DNA of 64,000 nucleotides from CAYVHU01 sp964451415 (GCA_964451415.1 CAYVHU010000002.1:181733-245732); one strand, 5' to 3'. Counted from the stretch's first letter, positions 8,442 to 17,133 are shown. Numbers and translations are program-made. Notes: a model not told the origin generated them from the sequence alone.

Positions 8442-9911
8442 ATGAATAAAAAAGCAATTTCCGCACTCGTCGTGCTGGTCCTTTTCGCCGCAACACTGGG
8501 CGGGTATATCTGGGCGAAACGAGCGGTCCGTGCGAACATCGACAAAGCGATCGCCGCCGCTACGCAAAGCGATATCGTCAACGCCATAAGCTACGGCGGC
8601 ATTCATATCAATCTCTTGAACGATACGCTCACGTTTACGGACTTTCGCGTCAAAATCGATGCGGCGCATTTTTTGAAGTCAATTGATCGCACCAACTCCG
8701 GTGCGAAGGCAAAGATCACGGGATCGCTGCAAGAACACGCCGACGTCATCACCCTCAGGGGCATCCGGGCGTTGGTCTTCAAACGAGATGCCGCCATCAA
8801 TGTAAACATCGTCAACGACACTTTCGACGTCTCAACCGTGCAAAATTGGCAAAACGCGGCACACGCGAAAATGAAGATCAGGACGCGGATATCCGGCACC
8901 ATCAAACAGACCCGTATCCAGGGGGTCAATTGGTCGAACCTGTTCTCTTTCCAGAACGGCGGAAGGCTCACCCCCGTACAACAATTTCAGGCCGACGGGA
9001 CAAGCGTGGATATCACCACGAACATGGTGAGCCCTGCCGACGCCATTGCCGAGCCGTCCGTGCTAAGGCCGCTGCGCAGCATGAAGATGCACTACACCAT
9101 CGCTTCGATGTCGGCCCGCAACATCACTGCGAATCATTGGGGTGAATTCGGTATAAAAAATACCGTTATCAAAATCACTCCGCCACCGAACGGTCCAAAA
9201 CCGTTCACCTTCACCATCGGCAGGGTCGATGTGACGAACACGACGCTGGTCGACGCCATCCCCGTCAAATCCAATTTCGAGATCAAGGACCTCGTTTTCG
9301 AAAACCCCCGTCAAACCAATCCCCGTCTAAACGCCACCCTCACCATGCTGGGCATTGACAAAATCAACTTCAATGCCCGCGTCGCCTACAACCTCGATGA
9401 AGGAACGCATACTTTCTCTTTGGCGCCCTTGGCGCTGGGATTGAAAAATTTGGGTCGTATTCGTAGCGTTATCGTGTTCACGGACGTTCCCGCTCTTGAG
9501 GCTATAAAATCCCTGCAAAACCGTGCGACAAACCTGCCAAAAGCCAAGCTTGATGCCGAAACCGGGGATGCCTTCAACGCTGTCGCCCTGAAGCGCGTCT
9601 CCGTGGAATATGAGGATGAAGGCGTGCTCAAAAAATTCCTGGCCGCGCTCTCCATGCGTACGGGCGGCAATCCCGGCGTCCTGGCCAAAGCCTACGCAGG
9701 ACGCGCTGCGGCAACCGTCAACGCAATCTACGGCGCGGCCAAGGCGGCGGATGCCGAAACGAAATTTATCGCATTCTTGAAAAACCCGACCAAAATCAAA
9801 ATTGCTCTCAGCGCCGCAACTCCGGTGAAGCTGAACGCCCTTCCGCACATGTTCAAAACCTGGGGACCGCGCGCCCTCAGTGTGTTTCAATTGGATATCA
9901 CCGGGCCGTAA
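8442..9911 (+). CDS. Unknown protein with N-terminal membrane anchor
   Basis: A 489-residue protein starting MNKKAISALVVLVLFAATLGG, one N-terminal transmembrane or uncleaved signal segment (residues 4-22), followed by a long soluble region of alternating hydrophobic strands with conserved-looking phrases such as YGGIHINLLNDTLTFTDF and TIGRVDVTNTTLVDAIPV. The pattern resembles periplasmic beta-rich AsmA-like or DUF-type envelope proteins, but I do not recognise the family. The ATG at 8442 is chosen because the hydrophobic segment begins there; the frame is open further upstream but overlaps cbbR. It lies 85 bases after cbbR with no obvious terminator between, so read-through from cbbR is possible. 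Confidence 0.7.
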   Translation: MNKKAISALVVLVLFAATLGGYIWAKRAVRANIDKAIAAATQSDIVNAISYGGIHINLLNDTLTFTDFRVKIDAAHFLKSIDRTNSGAKAKITGSLQEHADVITLRGIRALVFKRDAAINVNIVNDTFDVSTVQNWQNAAHAKMKIRTRISGTIKQTRIQGVNWSNLFSFQNGGRLTPVQQFQADGTSVDITTNMVSPADAIAEPSVLRPLRSMKMHYTIASMSARNITANHWGEFGIKNTVIKITPPPNGPKPFTFTIGRVDVTNTTLVDAIPVKSNFEIKDLVFENPRQTNPRLNATLTMLGIDKINFNARVAYNLDEGTHTFSLAPLALGLKNLGRIRSVIVFTDVPALEAIKSLQNRATNLPKAKLDAETGDAFNAVALKRVSVEYEDEGVLKKFLAALSMRTGGNPGVLAKAYAGRAAATVNAIYGAAKAADAETKFIAFLKNPTKIKIALSAATPVKLNALPHMFKTWGPRALSVFQLDITGP

Positions 9912-9922
9912 CGGGCGCTTCG

Positions 9923-11059
9923 TCAGGCGGGCCACCCTAGAGATTCGATGCTCAACGTCATGGTGGAGGGAGAATCCAACGTGATATAGGTGCTCTGATT
10001 GCATTGGTCGTCATAGGGAAAAGCGTAACAAAGATTATCCTTGCTCACCTCATGCAATCGCGCGGAATACGGATTGGATGTCTTTTGCGCATCGTAGAAC
10101 TTGGAGCTGTCGCAAAGCTCCTGCGCAGGCGCCAGTGGCAATATTCCACGATTGAGCGCCGAGGCCACCTGATTTTTGATGTTGGCGTCGATGATGAAGT
10201 CCTCCCCGGACCCCGACCCGTCAAAAACACCGTTGCAGTAAAACACATCCTTCGTTGAGGGCTTGGTGATGGTGTGGCCCTTTTTAACGTTCGGGGCGTT
10301 AAACTTGAAGACCTCCCCCACCACCGTTCCGCTATAGGCATACGCCGGCACCGTCGGCGTCGGATTCAAGCTCAGGGCCTTGCCGGGGGTTGCGTAATAC
10401 TTCCAGACCTCGTCTATGGCAGCCTCAAGGTAGTTCACCTCGAACATATTGCAATCAATCCCATGACCGGGGGACAGGATGCGCACAGGCATACCGTCGC
10501 CATTGTCCAGAACCAGGCCTTTTAGCGTTGCATCACTTTGAAATTCCTCAAAAATCTCACCTTGCATAGAGGCGATGCCAACGGGACCCACGGTCGTATT
10601 TCCGTCTTTCAGTTTCAACGTCATGGGAATGGCGAAAAAGTCCACCGCGGTCGTATTGCAACCGCAAAATTCAGTGCCATCGCCATTGATATTGAAGGTA
10701 AACTCGACCTTGTCATAGAGCGTGCCCAGCGCATCGGGTCCGCAAAAGGTCGGTCCAACGAAATTATCCTTCCAGATGGGAATGAGCGGCGGGATATCAA
10801 CGGCGACAAAAACACGCGCCGAGTTCACATAATCCGTAATCGTCAACGCATTTTTCAGCGTTTTCAACGTATAAAAGGGAACTTGTACGGGATCGGTGCT
10901 CGTATTGCTCAAAACTTTAAAAGACGTCGTGCCCTTCACGGTTTCGAAATAACCGTACGTATTGTCATTGTTCTGTCCCAAAATACCGATGTGGATTTTC
11001 GTGTCAGACAATCCGGAATTGTTGATGATATCGAGCTTCATGAGATTTATCCGTTCCAT
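9923..11059 (-). CDS. GH64 / thaumatin-like beta-1,3-glucanase-type protein
   Basis: A 378-residue protein matching the GH64-TLP fold. The N-terminal strand reads INNSGLSDTKIHIGILGQ, as in the thaumatin-like half, and the two acidic residues that are catalytic in GH64 laminaripentaose-producing glucanases seem present: Glu119 in KVEFTF and Asp140 in AVDFFAIPM, with about five extra residues between them compared with the textbook spacing of 16. No signal peptide is visible, so it is either cytoplasmic or exported by another route. Start: the first ATG (11059) or the second (11041, residue 7, preceded by ACGGA) are both possible. Eight or so cysteines suggest disulfides, at odds with a cytosolic place. 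Activity is uncertain. Confidence 0.7.
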   Translation of the reverse strand: MERINLMKLDIINNSGLSDTKIHIGILGQNNDNTYGYFETVKGTTSFKVLSNTSTDPVQVPFYTLKTLKNALTITDYVNSARVFVAVDIPPLIPIWKDNFVGPTFCGPDALGTLYDKVEFTFNINGDGTEFCGCNTTAVDFFAIPMTLKLKDGNTTVGPVGIASMQGEIFEEFQSDATLKGLVLDNGDGMPVRILSPGHGIDCNMFEVNYLEAAIDEVWKYYATPGKALSLNPTPTVPAYAYSGTVVGEVFKFNAPNVKKGHTITKPSTKDVFYCNGVFDGSGSGEDFIIDANIKNQVASALNRGILPLAPAQELCDSSKFYDAQKTSNPYSARLHEVSKDNLCYAFPYDDQCNQSTYITLDSPSTMTLSIESLGWPA

Positions 11060-11108
11060 TTCTAGTCATGCCTCAGCCCTCCGTTGACGCATCACCACGT
11101 TGCGCGTG

Positions 11109-11145
11109 AAAAACAACAAGCCCCACCGTTTCCGATGGGGCTTGT
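11109..11145 (-). terminator. Rho-independent terminator
   Basis: A 9-bp perfect stem, CAAGCCCCA (11118-11126) with TGGGGCTTG (11137-11145), is followed by TTGTTTTT on the minus strand. It lies downstream of the DUF805-like remnant and upstream of the GH64-like gene. Confidence 0.75.
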
Positions 11146-11243
11146 GGCAATTCTCAGAAATAAAAGGACGCCGTCCAGGATGTTCAAAACCCGGGATATC
11201 TCTACGCTGGGTGCATATCAATTGGATATTACCAACTGACGGT

Positions 11244-11430
11244 TCATCCGGCTTCAAGCGCTATCGTCTCGTTTTCATGTGGCGACACGATGCACAGCAG
11301 CACAATGAACAACAAGTTCACCACCGGCACGCCGCTCAAATACACCCACCAGGGCGACCACTTCACATCATTCAGGCGCTGGACGACAAATGCAAACCAA
11401 GTGACAAAATAAAAAAGGGCAACCCTGCGG
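11244..11430 (-). pseudogene. Truncated DUF805-like membrane protein remnant
   Basis: Reading the minus strand gives an uninterrupted coding-like frame ending at TGA 11244-11246. It contains VVQRLNDVKWSPWW, then a hydrophobic stretch VPVVNLLFIVLLCIVSP and HENE. This fits the C-terminal half of DUF805 inner-membrane proteins (RLHD..SGWW, a last membrane helix, then a charged tail). There is no start codon with a ribosome site: upstream the frame runs into the fba terminator and a TAA at 11445-11447. A usual DUF805 protein has about 110-140 residues; only about 60 remain. The rest of the 11060-11464 gap holds two terminators and nothing else I can support. Confidence 0.55.
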
Positions 11431-11440
11431 GGCTGCCCTT
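11405..11440 (-). terminator. Rho-independent terminator of the prk-tkt-fba unit
   Basis: An 11-step stem with one mismatch (11415-11425 pairing 11430-11440) has a TGCG loop and is followed on the minus strand by TTTTTTATTTT, 25 bases after the fba stop. Confidence 0.85.
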
Positions 11441-11464
11441 TTCGTTAAACGGTGAGGATCGCTC

Positions 11465-12529
11465 TTAGTTGACCTTGGCGTCCAGTTCACCGGCCGCGTA
11501 TTTCTCGAACATCGTTTCGAGCGAAAGCGGCTTGATCTTTGCCGCCTGACCGGCGGAACCGAAGGCTTCGTAACGCGATTTGCAAATGTCGCTCATACCT
11601 TGGGTCGCCGCTGCCAGGAACTTGCGCGGATCGAAGTTCGACGGATTGTCGTGCAGATGCTTGCGCACCGAACCGGTTGACGCCATGCGCAAATCGGTGT
11701 CGATGTTGACCTTGCGTACGCCGGACTTGATACCTTCGACGATTTCATTCACCGGAACGCCGTAGGTCTGGCCCATGTCGCCACCGTAGTCGTTGATCGT
11801 CTTCAGCCAGTCCTGCGGCACCGAGCTGGAACCGTGCATCACCAGATGCACCGACGGGATGCGGGCATTGATTTCCTTGACGCGATCGATGCGCAGGATT
11901 TTGCCGGTCGGCTCCTGCGTGAACTTGTACGCGCCGTGCGAGGTGCCGATGGCAATGGCCAGCGCATCGACGTTGGTCTTTTTCACAAAGTCCGCAGCCT
12001 CGTCCGGGTCCGTCAGCATCTGGTCCATGTCCAGCTTGCCTTCGGCGCCGACGCCGTCTTCCTCACCCGCTTCGCCGGTTTCCAGCGAGCCCAGGCAGCC
12101 CAGTTCGCCTTCGACCGACACACCGCAGGCGTGCGCCATCTCGACCACGGTTTTGGTGGTTTCGACATTGTATTCAAAGGTGGACGGCGTTTTGGCGTCG
12201 CTCATCAAGGAACCGTCCATCATCACAGACGAGAAACCCGACTGGATGGAACGCTGACATACCGCCGGCGAGGACCCGTGATCCTGGTGCATACACACCG
12301 GAATATGGGGATAGGCCTCAATGGCGGCCAGGATCAGATGGCGCAGGAATGCCTCGCCCGCATACTTGCGCGCACCGGCGGAGCCTTGCAAAATCACCGG
12401 GGAATCCACCGCATCGGCGGCTTCCATGATGGCTTTCACCTGTTCCATGTTGTTGACGTTGAAGGCGGGCAGGCCGTAGCCGTTTTCCGCCGCGTGATCG
12501 AGAAGCTGGCGCATGGATACGAGGGCCAT
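11465..12529 (-). CDS. fba: Fructose-bisphosphate aldolase class II, Calvin-cycle subtype
   Basis: A 354-residue zinc-dependent aldolase condensing DHAP with glyceraldehyde 3-phosphate (and with erythrose 4-phosphate in the Calvin cycle). The Zn/catalytic region CMHQDHGSSP, VEGELGCLG, the GTSHGAYKF phosphate loop and VRKVNIDTDLR are all present. The length and the MALVSMRQLLDHAAENGYG start match the CbbA subtype. ATG follows GGGAG. It is the last gene of the class II-like prk-tkt-fba unit, 39 bases after tkt, and is followed by a strong terminator. Confidence 0.95.
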   Translation of the reverse strand: MALVSMRQLLDHAAENGYGLPAFNVNNMEQVKAIMEAADAVDSPVILQGSAGARKYAGEAFLRHLILAAIEAYPHIPVCMHQDHGSSPAVCQRSIQSGFSSVMMDGSLMSDAKTPSTFEYNVETTKTVVEMAHACGVSVEGELGCLGSLETGEAGEEDGVGAEGKLDMDQMLTDPDEAADFVKKTNVDALAIAIGTSHGAYKFTQEPTGKILRIDRVKEINARIPSVHLVMHGSSSVPQDWLKTINDYGGDMGQTYGVPVNEIVEGIKSGVRKVNIDTDLRMASTGSVRKHLHDNPSNFDPRKFLAAATQGMSDICKSRYEAFGSAGQAAKIKPLSLETMFEKYAAGELDAKVN

Positions 12530-12568
12530 GATCTCTACTCCCTGTTAGAGGTTACGTTTTTATATCAA

Positions 12569-14548
12569 TTACAGACGGGCCTTGGCTTGCGCAACCACGT
12601 TTTCCACCGTGATGGCGAAGTGCTTGTAAAGTTCCGGAGCCGGAGCCGAAGCGCCGAAGCCGTTCATGCCGACAAAACCGCCATCCGGACCGATATATTT
12701 GTCCCAACCGAAGCGCATTGCGGCTTCGATACCGACCTTGACGGTGCCTTCGCCCAGCACGCCGGCCTTGTAGGCATCGTCTTGTGCGTCAAACAGTTCC
12801 CAGCACGGCATGGAGACGACCGCGCTCGGCACGCCCTCGCCTTGCAGAATTTCACGCGCTTCCATGGCCAGTTGCACTTCCGATCCGGTGGCCATCAGCG
12901 TGACCTTGCGATCCCCGCCCTCGGCCTCGGCCAGCACATAGGCGCCCTTGGCGCTGAGATTGTCATCCGTGTGCGTGGTGCGCTGTGCGACCAGACCTTG
13001 ACGGGTCAGGATCATGCCCGTTGGCGTTTTATCAGACGCCACCGCAATGGCCCAGCATTCCGCCGTTTCCACAACGTCGCACGGACGCATGGTGTAAAAG
13101 TTCGGCATGGAACGCAGCATCGCCAGGGTTTCGACCGGCTGGTGGGTCGGGCCGTCTTCGCCCAGGCCGATGGAATCATGGGTCAGCACATAAATGACGC
13201 GTTTGCCCATCAACGCCGACAGACGAATGCCGCCCATCATGTAATTGGCGAACATGGCGAAGGTGCCGGAATACGGGATAAAGCCGCCGTGCAGGCTGAG
13301 GCCGTTCATCACCGCGCTCATGGCATGCTCGCGCACGCCGTAGTGAATATAGCGGCCCGAAAAATCTTCATTGGTGATCGACGCCGTGGACGGGGTCTTG
13401 GTGTTGACCGAACCGGTCAGATCGGCGGAACCGCCGATCAATTCCGGAATCGCCTCGGTGAGCACTTCCAGGACCTTGCCCGAAGCCTGACGGGTGGCCA
13501 GCTTGGGGGCTTCTTCGGCCATTTTCTTTTTAAAGGCCATCAGGGCATCTTCCCAACCGCCGGGCAGCGTACCGGCATCGGTGCGCACGAATTCAGCCCT
13601 TGTGGCGTCGTCCAGGGCGTTCAAACGTCCCTTCCAGGCATCGCGATCGGCGGAGTTGCGGGCCATGGCGGAGCGCCAGGCTTCCAGCACGTTCTGGGGA
13701 ACCTCAAAGGGCGCCGCGTGCCAGCCGAGGCCTTCGCGCATGCCCTTGATTTCCTCGTCTCCCAGCGGTGCGCCGTGGGTGGCGTGTGTACCGGCCTTGG
13801 TGGGCGCACCGTAACCGATGGTGGTCTTGCATGCGATCATCGATGGCTTGTCGGACTTGCGCGCCGCTTCGATCGCCGCCTCGATGGCTACCGGATCGTG
13901 GCCGTCGACCTTTTGAGTATCCCAGCCCGAGGCTTCAAAACGTGCACACTGGTCATCGGAAAGAGTCAAATTGGTGTTGCCGTCGATACAGATTTCATTG
14001 TCGTCCCACATCACGATCAGCTTGCCCAGCTTCAAGTGACCGGCCATGGAAATGGCTTCCTGGCTAATGCCTTCCATCAAGCAACCATCGCCGACGATGG
14101 TGTAGGTGTAGTGATCGACGATATCGTCGGAATAACGGGTGGCCTGCATTTTTTCCGCCAACGCCATGCCGAGCGCCGTAGCGATGCCCTGGCCCAGCGG
14201 ACCCGTGGTGGTTTCCACACCATCAACATGGCCGTATTCCGGGTGACCGGCGGTCTTGGCGCCCATCTGCCGGAAGTTCCTGATATCGTCCATGGTCATG
14301 TCGTCCACGCCCGAAAGATACAGAAGCGAATACATCAACATCGAACCGTGGCCCGCCGAAAGGACGAAACGGTCGCGGTCCGCCCATTTCGTATCCTTGG
14401 GATCGAACTTCAAAAATTTCGTGTACAGCACCGTGGCGACATCGGCCATGCCCATGGGCATGCCGGGGTGTCCGGACTTGGCCGCCTGCACCGCGTCAAC
14501 GGACAAGAAGCGGATGGCATTGGCCATTTCATTATGGGTTGCGCTCAT
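12569..14548 (-). CDS. tkt: Transketolase
   Basis: A 659-residue thiamine-diphosphate enzyme transferring C2 units in the Calvin and pentose phosphate cycles. The order of motifs is normal: KSGHPGMPMGMAD near residue 30, ADRDRFVLSAGHGSMLMYSLL, the TPP motif GDGCLMEGISQEA ending in WDDNEICIDG, then in the middle domain VREHAMSAVMNG and THDSIGLGEDGPTHQP. Start chosen at 14548 (MSATHNEM): GGGAGGA lies 9 bases upstream, whereas the in-frame ATG at 14557 lies too close to it. Located between prk and fba on the same strand. Confidence 0.96.
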   Translation of the reverse strand: MSATHNEMANAIRFLSVDAVQAAKSGHPGMPMGMADVATVLYTKFLKFDPKDTKWADRDRFVLSAGHGSMLMYSLLYLSGVDDMTMDDIRNFRQMGAKTAGHPEYGHVDGVETTTGPLGQGIATALGMALAEKMQATRYSDDIVDHYTYTIVGDGCLMEGISQEAISMAGHLKLGKLIVMWDDNEICIDGNTNLTLSDDQCARFEASGWDTQKVDGHDPVAIEAAIEAARKSDKPSMIACKTTIGYGAPTKAGTHATHGAPLGDEEIKGMREGLGWHAAPFEVPQNVLEAWRSAMARNSADRDAWKGRLNALDDATRAEFVRTDAGTLPGGWEDALMAFKKKMAEEAPKLATRQASGKVLEVLTEAIPELIGGSADLTGSVNTKTPSTASITNEDFSGRYIHYGVREHAMSAVMNGLSLHGGFIPYSGTFAMFANYMMGGIRLSALMGKRVIYVLTHDSIGLGEDGPTHQPVETLAMLRSMPNFYTMRPCDVVETAECWAIAVASDKTPTGMILTRQGLVAQRTTHTDDNLSAKGAYVLAEAEGGDRKVTLMATGSEVQLAMEAREILQGEGVPSAVVSMPCWELFDAQDDAYKAGVLGEGTVKVGIEAAMRFGWDKYIGPDGGFVGMNGFGASAPAPELYKHFAITVENVVAQAKARL

Positions 14549-14613
14549 GGAATGCATTCCTCCCGATCAAAGGGTGTTTATTTTATAAGGCTCATGACTT
14601 CGATCCCTGACTA

Positions 14614-15555
14614 TCAAACGGCGTGATGACCAAGAGCGGCCTTGACCATGTGATAAGCGATCAACAACTCTGATAGCGCCAAGGGATGGCTCAGCGCTGC
14701 GTGATTTTCTGCATCTCTAAACTTTCCGACGTTTGCACGCAAATGCCGGGCCTCGGGGATCAAATCCCACAAACGATTTTCCACGGCCTTTGCCCGCTCA
14801 TCGGTGATGTCACCGTGGATATCCAGAACGTCCACAGGCTTACCGTCAATATCGCGTGTAAGTTCCAGAAGAAAGCCCTTTTTTCCCGCATCCAGAACCG
14901 GCGTTAAATCCGGCTGTGGCAAAGTCGGTCGCAAGGTTAGGCGAACACTCAGATGCGCACCGGTCTCTTCATGGTTGGCGCCGGGCGGATAAAATGACAC
15001 CACCATGTCCGCAAAGGTTCGCTGGGGCTGGATGAAATTTTCCCGATCCGCCAAGCGCTTATCAAGGATTTCAAGCACCCTGTTTTTATCGTATCCGCGA
15101 ACCTTGATGTCGCGTTGTATTTTCCATTTTGTCCGCAAGGTTTCGTCCGGCTCAAGATAGATTTTGACGTCGTAACATTCACGCATGGCGCGGGTGGTGT
15201 AACCCAGAAGCCCCTCAATAATGATATATTCACGCGGCTCGACGTACTGCGGCACACTGACGACGCCCAAGGTATGGTCATAAACCGGCCTGAGAATCGG
15301 CTGCCCTTCGCGAAGCAGGCGAATATGCTGTTCCATAATATCGATATAGTTGGCCTCGGGGTTCAACGCCGTAACGCCCCGTTCGGCACGCCGGGCGCGG
15401 TCGATCTTATGGTAGTCGTCACTACAGATCGTGACGACCTTATCGGGCCCCAGAATTTCTGCTATTCCCTCCGCGATAGTGCTCTTTCCCGATGCACTAT
15501 CACCGACAATTCCCAGAATAACCGGACGTTTGACGCGTTTGAACGGCATATTCAT
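14614..15555 (-). CDS. prk: Phosphoribulokinase, class II-like (cyanobacterial/plant type)
   Basis: A 313-residue P-loop kinase predicted to phosphorylate ribulose 5-phosphate to RuBP. Walker A is GDSASGKST (residues 18-26). The segment CSDDYHKIDRARRAERGVTA, then ALNPEANYIDIMEQHI, RPVYDHTLG and IIIEGLLGY follow the pattern of cyanobacterial and plant PRKs, not that of the 290-residue proteobacterial class I enzymes, one of which also lies in this window (17183-18070). The start ATG follows GGAGG. It heads a unit with tkt and fba, which supports a Calvin-cycle role. A uridine-kinase-like activity is the alternative. Confidence 0.85.
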   Translation of the reverse strand: MNMPFKRVKRPVILGIVGDSASGKSTIAEGIAEILGPDKVVTICSDDYHKIDRARRAERGVTALNPEANYIDIMEQHIRLLREGQPILRPVYDHTLGVVSVPQYVEPREYIIIEGLLGYTTRAMRECYDVKIYLEPDETLRTKWKIQRDIKVRGYDKNRVLEILDKRLADRENFIQPQRTFADMVVSFYPPGANHEETGAHLSVRLTLRPTLPQPDLTPVLDAGKKGFLLELTRDIDGKPVDVLDIHGDITDERAKAVENRLWDLIPEARHLRANVGKFRDAENHAALSHPLALSELLIAYHMVKAALGHHAV

Positions 15556-15714
15556 GAAGCCTCCGCATCATTGTCACCCAGACACAACCACAACCAAAAG
15601 CAACCACGCATTTCAGCCGCGTTATAAGACCTCTTGCCCCGACCAAATCCAACACCCGGGCGGGGGGCCGCGCCATGTCTTTGGTGTAGGGGCAACCCCA
15701 CCCGTATTGATAGG

Positions 15715-16407
15715 TTAAGCCCGGCCGCTGGCGTTGAGATAGCTGGCAACCGCCTGGGCGCGATTTTTGACGTCCAGCTTGCCGTACAGATTTTTTAGGT
15801 GAAACTTTACGGTATTGAGGGATATGGAAAGGTCGCCGGCAATTTGCTGATTGGTGCGACCGTGGGAAAGAGAAGCCAAAAGTTCTTGTTCACGCGCGGT
15901 CAAGCCGGAAAACGGATCCGCCCCTGAACGCGACAAGTCCATGAACGGAAAAACCATCCGCTCTTCGGCGACGGCCAGAACCGTTTCCAGTAAAACATGG
16001 GGCTGGTCGCTCTTGGAGCAAAACCCCGCACCGCCCAAACGCATCACCTGGCGCGGAATGTCCGGCGCAGCGTTGCCGGTGAAGACAATGACACGCGGCG
16101 TGACGCTATGAGTATTTTCATGCAAAGCCCGCAATGTTTCCTGGCCGCTCAAATACGGCATGTTCCAGCCGATGATGCCAACGTCGAAAGACAAACGCGT
16201 CACGGCTTCCATAAAGCGTTCGCCGTCCGCCGCCGTGGCCACCAGGTTAAAACGGTCATCTTGCTCAAACAGGTGGACCAGCGCGCATAGGATCAACGGC
16301 GACTTATCCGCCACCACGACGTTGACGGGATCGTTTTCGACGCTCATTGACGCGTCCACTGTGTCCGCATGCGTCGCGACGATCATTTTGTTCACATCAA
16401 TATCCAT
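15715..16407 (-). CDS. NarL/LuxR-type regulator with non-canonical receiver
   Basis: A 230-residue two-domain protein. The N-terminal receiver (about 28-150) keeps the Thr110 (VIVFTGN) and Lys132 (FCSKSD) switch residues, but the phosphoacceptor Asp is replaced by Gly80 in DVGIIGWNMPYLSG, and the acidic pair is ADK, not ADD. The C-terminal LuxR helix-turn-helix (about 168-225) is intact: LTAREQELLASLSHGRTNQQ followed by IAGDLSISLNTVKFHLKNLY. It should bind DNA but not be switched by normal Asp phosphorylation. Start set at ATG 16407, preceded by TGGATG; a TTG at 16416 is also in frame. It lies directly upstream of prk-tkt-fba on the same strand, about 160 bases away, so control of that unit is a reasonable guess. 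No cognate kinase is adjacent. Confidence 0.85.
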   Translation of the reverse strand: MDIDVNKMIVATHADTVDASMSVENDPVNVVVADKSPLILCALVHLFEQDDRFNLVATAADGERFMEAVTRLSFDVGIIGWNMPYLSGQETLRALHENTHSVTPRVIVFTGNAAPDIPRQVMRLGGAGFCSKSDQPHVLLETVLAVAEERMVFPFMDLSRSGADPFSGLTAREQELLASLSHGRTNQQIAGDLSISLNTVKFHLKNLYGKLDVKNRAQAVASYLNASGRA

Positions 16408-16681
16408 ATCATCCAAACACCGTCATTTAAACACCATCACCGGCGTCCCCGAGCGCACCCGAACGGGTAGGTTTCGGGGCCTTCTTAGCAGTTTAGGCAT
16501 CGAAAAGTAAAGCCTTGCCACCTTGTGTGGACATTCCACACAAAAGATGAAGGCCATGAAAACATCGTCGTTTGGTGAAAACCGGTTGCCCGCGTCCAAA
16601 AAAAAAAGGTATGCAAGACAGCCTCCATACTCACGTATCGTACGCGACTTTTTCCCGCATTTCGTTTTTCAAGGATGGCCC

Positions 16682-16891
16682 ATGATTCGCGTGCTGCTCG
16701 CCGTTTTTCTACCGTGGCTGATGTTTTTCACCATCGGACGTCCCCTTTCGGGAATTGCTTGCCTGATTTTGCAGGTGGTGTTTTTCGGCAGTGCCGTATT
16801 CACTGGCGGTTTAGGCCTGACGCTGGCGTGGATTCCTTCTTTGTGGGGCATTTATGCGCTGGTGAGGCATAAAGCAAAGGAAACCGCTTGA
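16682..16891 (+). CDS. YqaE/Pmp3-family small membrane protein
   Basis: A 69-residue protein with two hydrophobic segments: MIRVLLAVFLPWLMFFTIG, then CLILQVVFFGSAVFTGGLG, and a final WIPSLWGIYALVRHK. The LP..FF.IG start and the WIP..W..YAL end match the YqaE/Pmp3 (UPF0057) family of small inner-membrane proteins linked to membrane potential and salt stress in other organisms. The ATG at 16682 follows AAGGAT; the longer in-frame extension to 16523 is unlike the family. Its stop overlaps the start of the next gene by one base, so the two are co-translated. Confidence 0.75.
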   Translation: MIRVLLAVFLPWLMFFTIGRPLSGIACLILQVVFFGSAVFTGGLGLTLAWIPSLWGIYALVRHKAKETA

Positions 16892-17133
16892 TGGCCGCCT
16901 CACCACGCATTCCCGTTTTCAAACTCATCGTCTGGTCGTTGGTGATCGGATTGGTGTTGGCGCTGTTCAACGTCTCGCCCAAGGATATCTACGCGTGGGC
17001 GGGGGAAATGGGGGGCACCGTATTCACATGGCTGTGGACGTTCGGCCAGACAATAGGGCCTTATATCGTGATGGGCGCAATGGTCGTATTGCCCGTGTGG
17101 GGCGCAACGTTTCTGTGGAACAAATTCAAATAA
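16891..17133 (+). CDS. Small two-helix membrane protein (DUF6460-like)
   Basis: An 80-residue protein with two hydrophobic helices (about residues 11-28 and 52-72), opening MAASPRIPVFKLIVWSLVIG and ending in a short basic tail. It resembles the DUF6460 integral membrane proteins common in alphaproteobacteria; function unknown. The ATG overlaps the stop of the preceding YqaE-like gene (TGATG). A hairpin terminator follows at once. A TTG one codon earlier is possible but less likely. Confidence 0.65.
   Translation: MAASPRIPVFKLIVWSLVIGLVLALFNVSPKDIYAWAGEMGGTVFTWLWTFGQTIGPYIVMGAMVVLPVWGATFLWNKFK

Noticed and set aside
11066..11257. 63-codon open frame on the minus strand
   Set aside because: It covers the terminator at 11109-11145 and lies in a different frame from the DUF805-like remnant, which has the more protein-like sequence.
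11834..14626. 930-codon open frame on the plus strand
   Set aside because: It is exactly antisense to fba and tkt, which are certain; it comes from the strong third-position bias of those genes and has no protein-like features or ribosome site.
16413..16440. Short AAACACC(G/A)TCA direct repeat upstream of the LuxR-type gene
   Set aside because: Only two copies of about 10 bases; too short to set apart from chance, although it could be an autoregulatory site.
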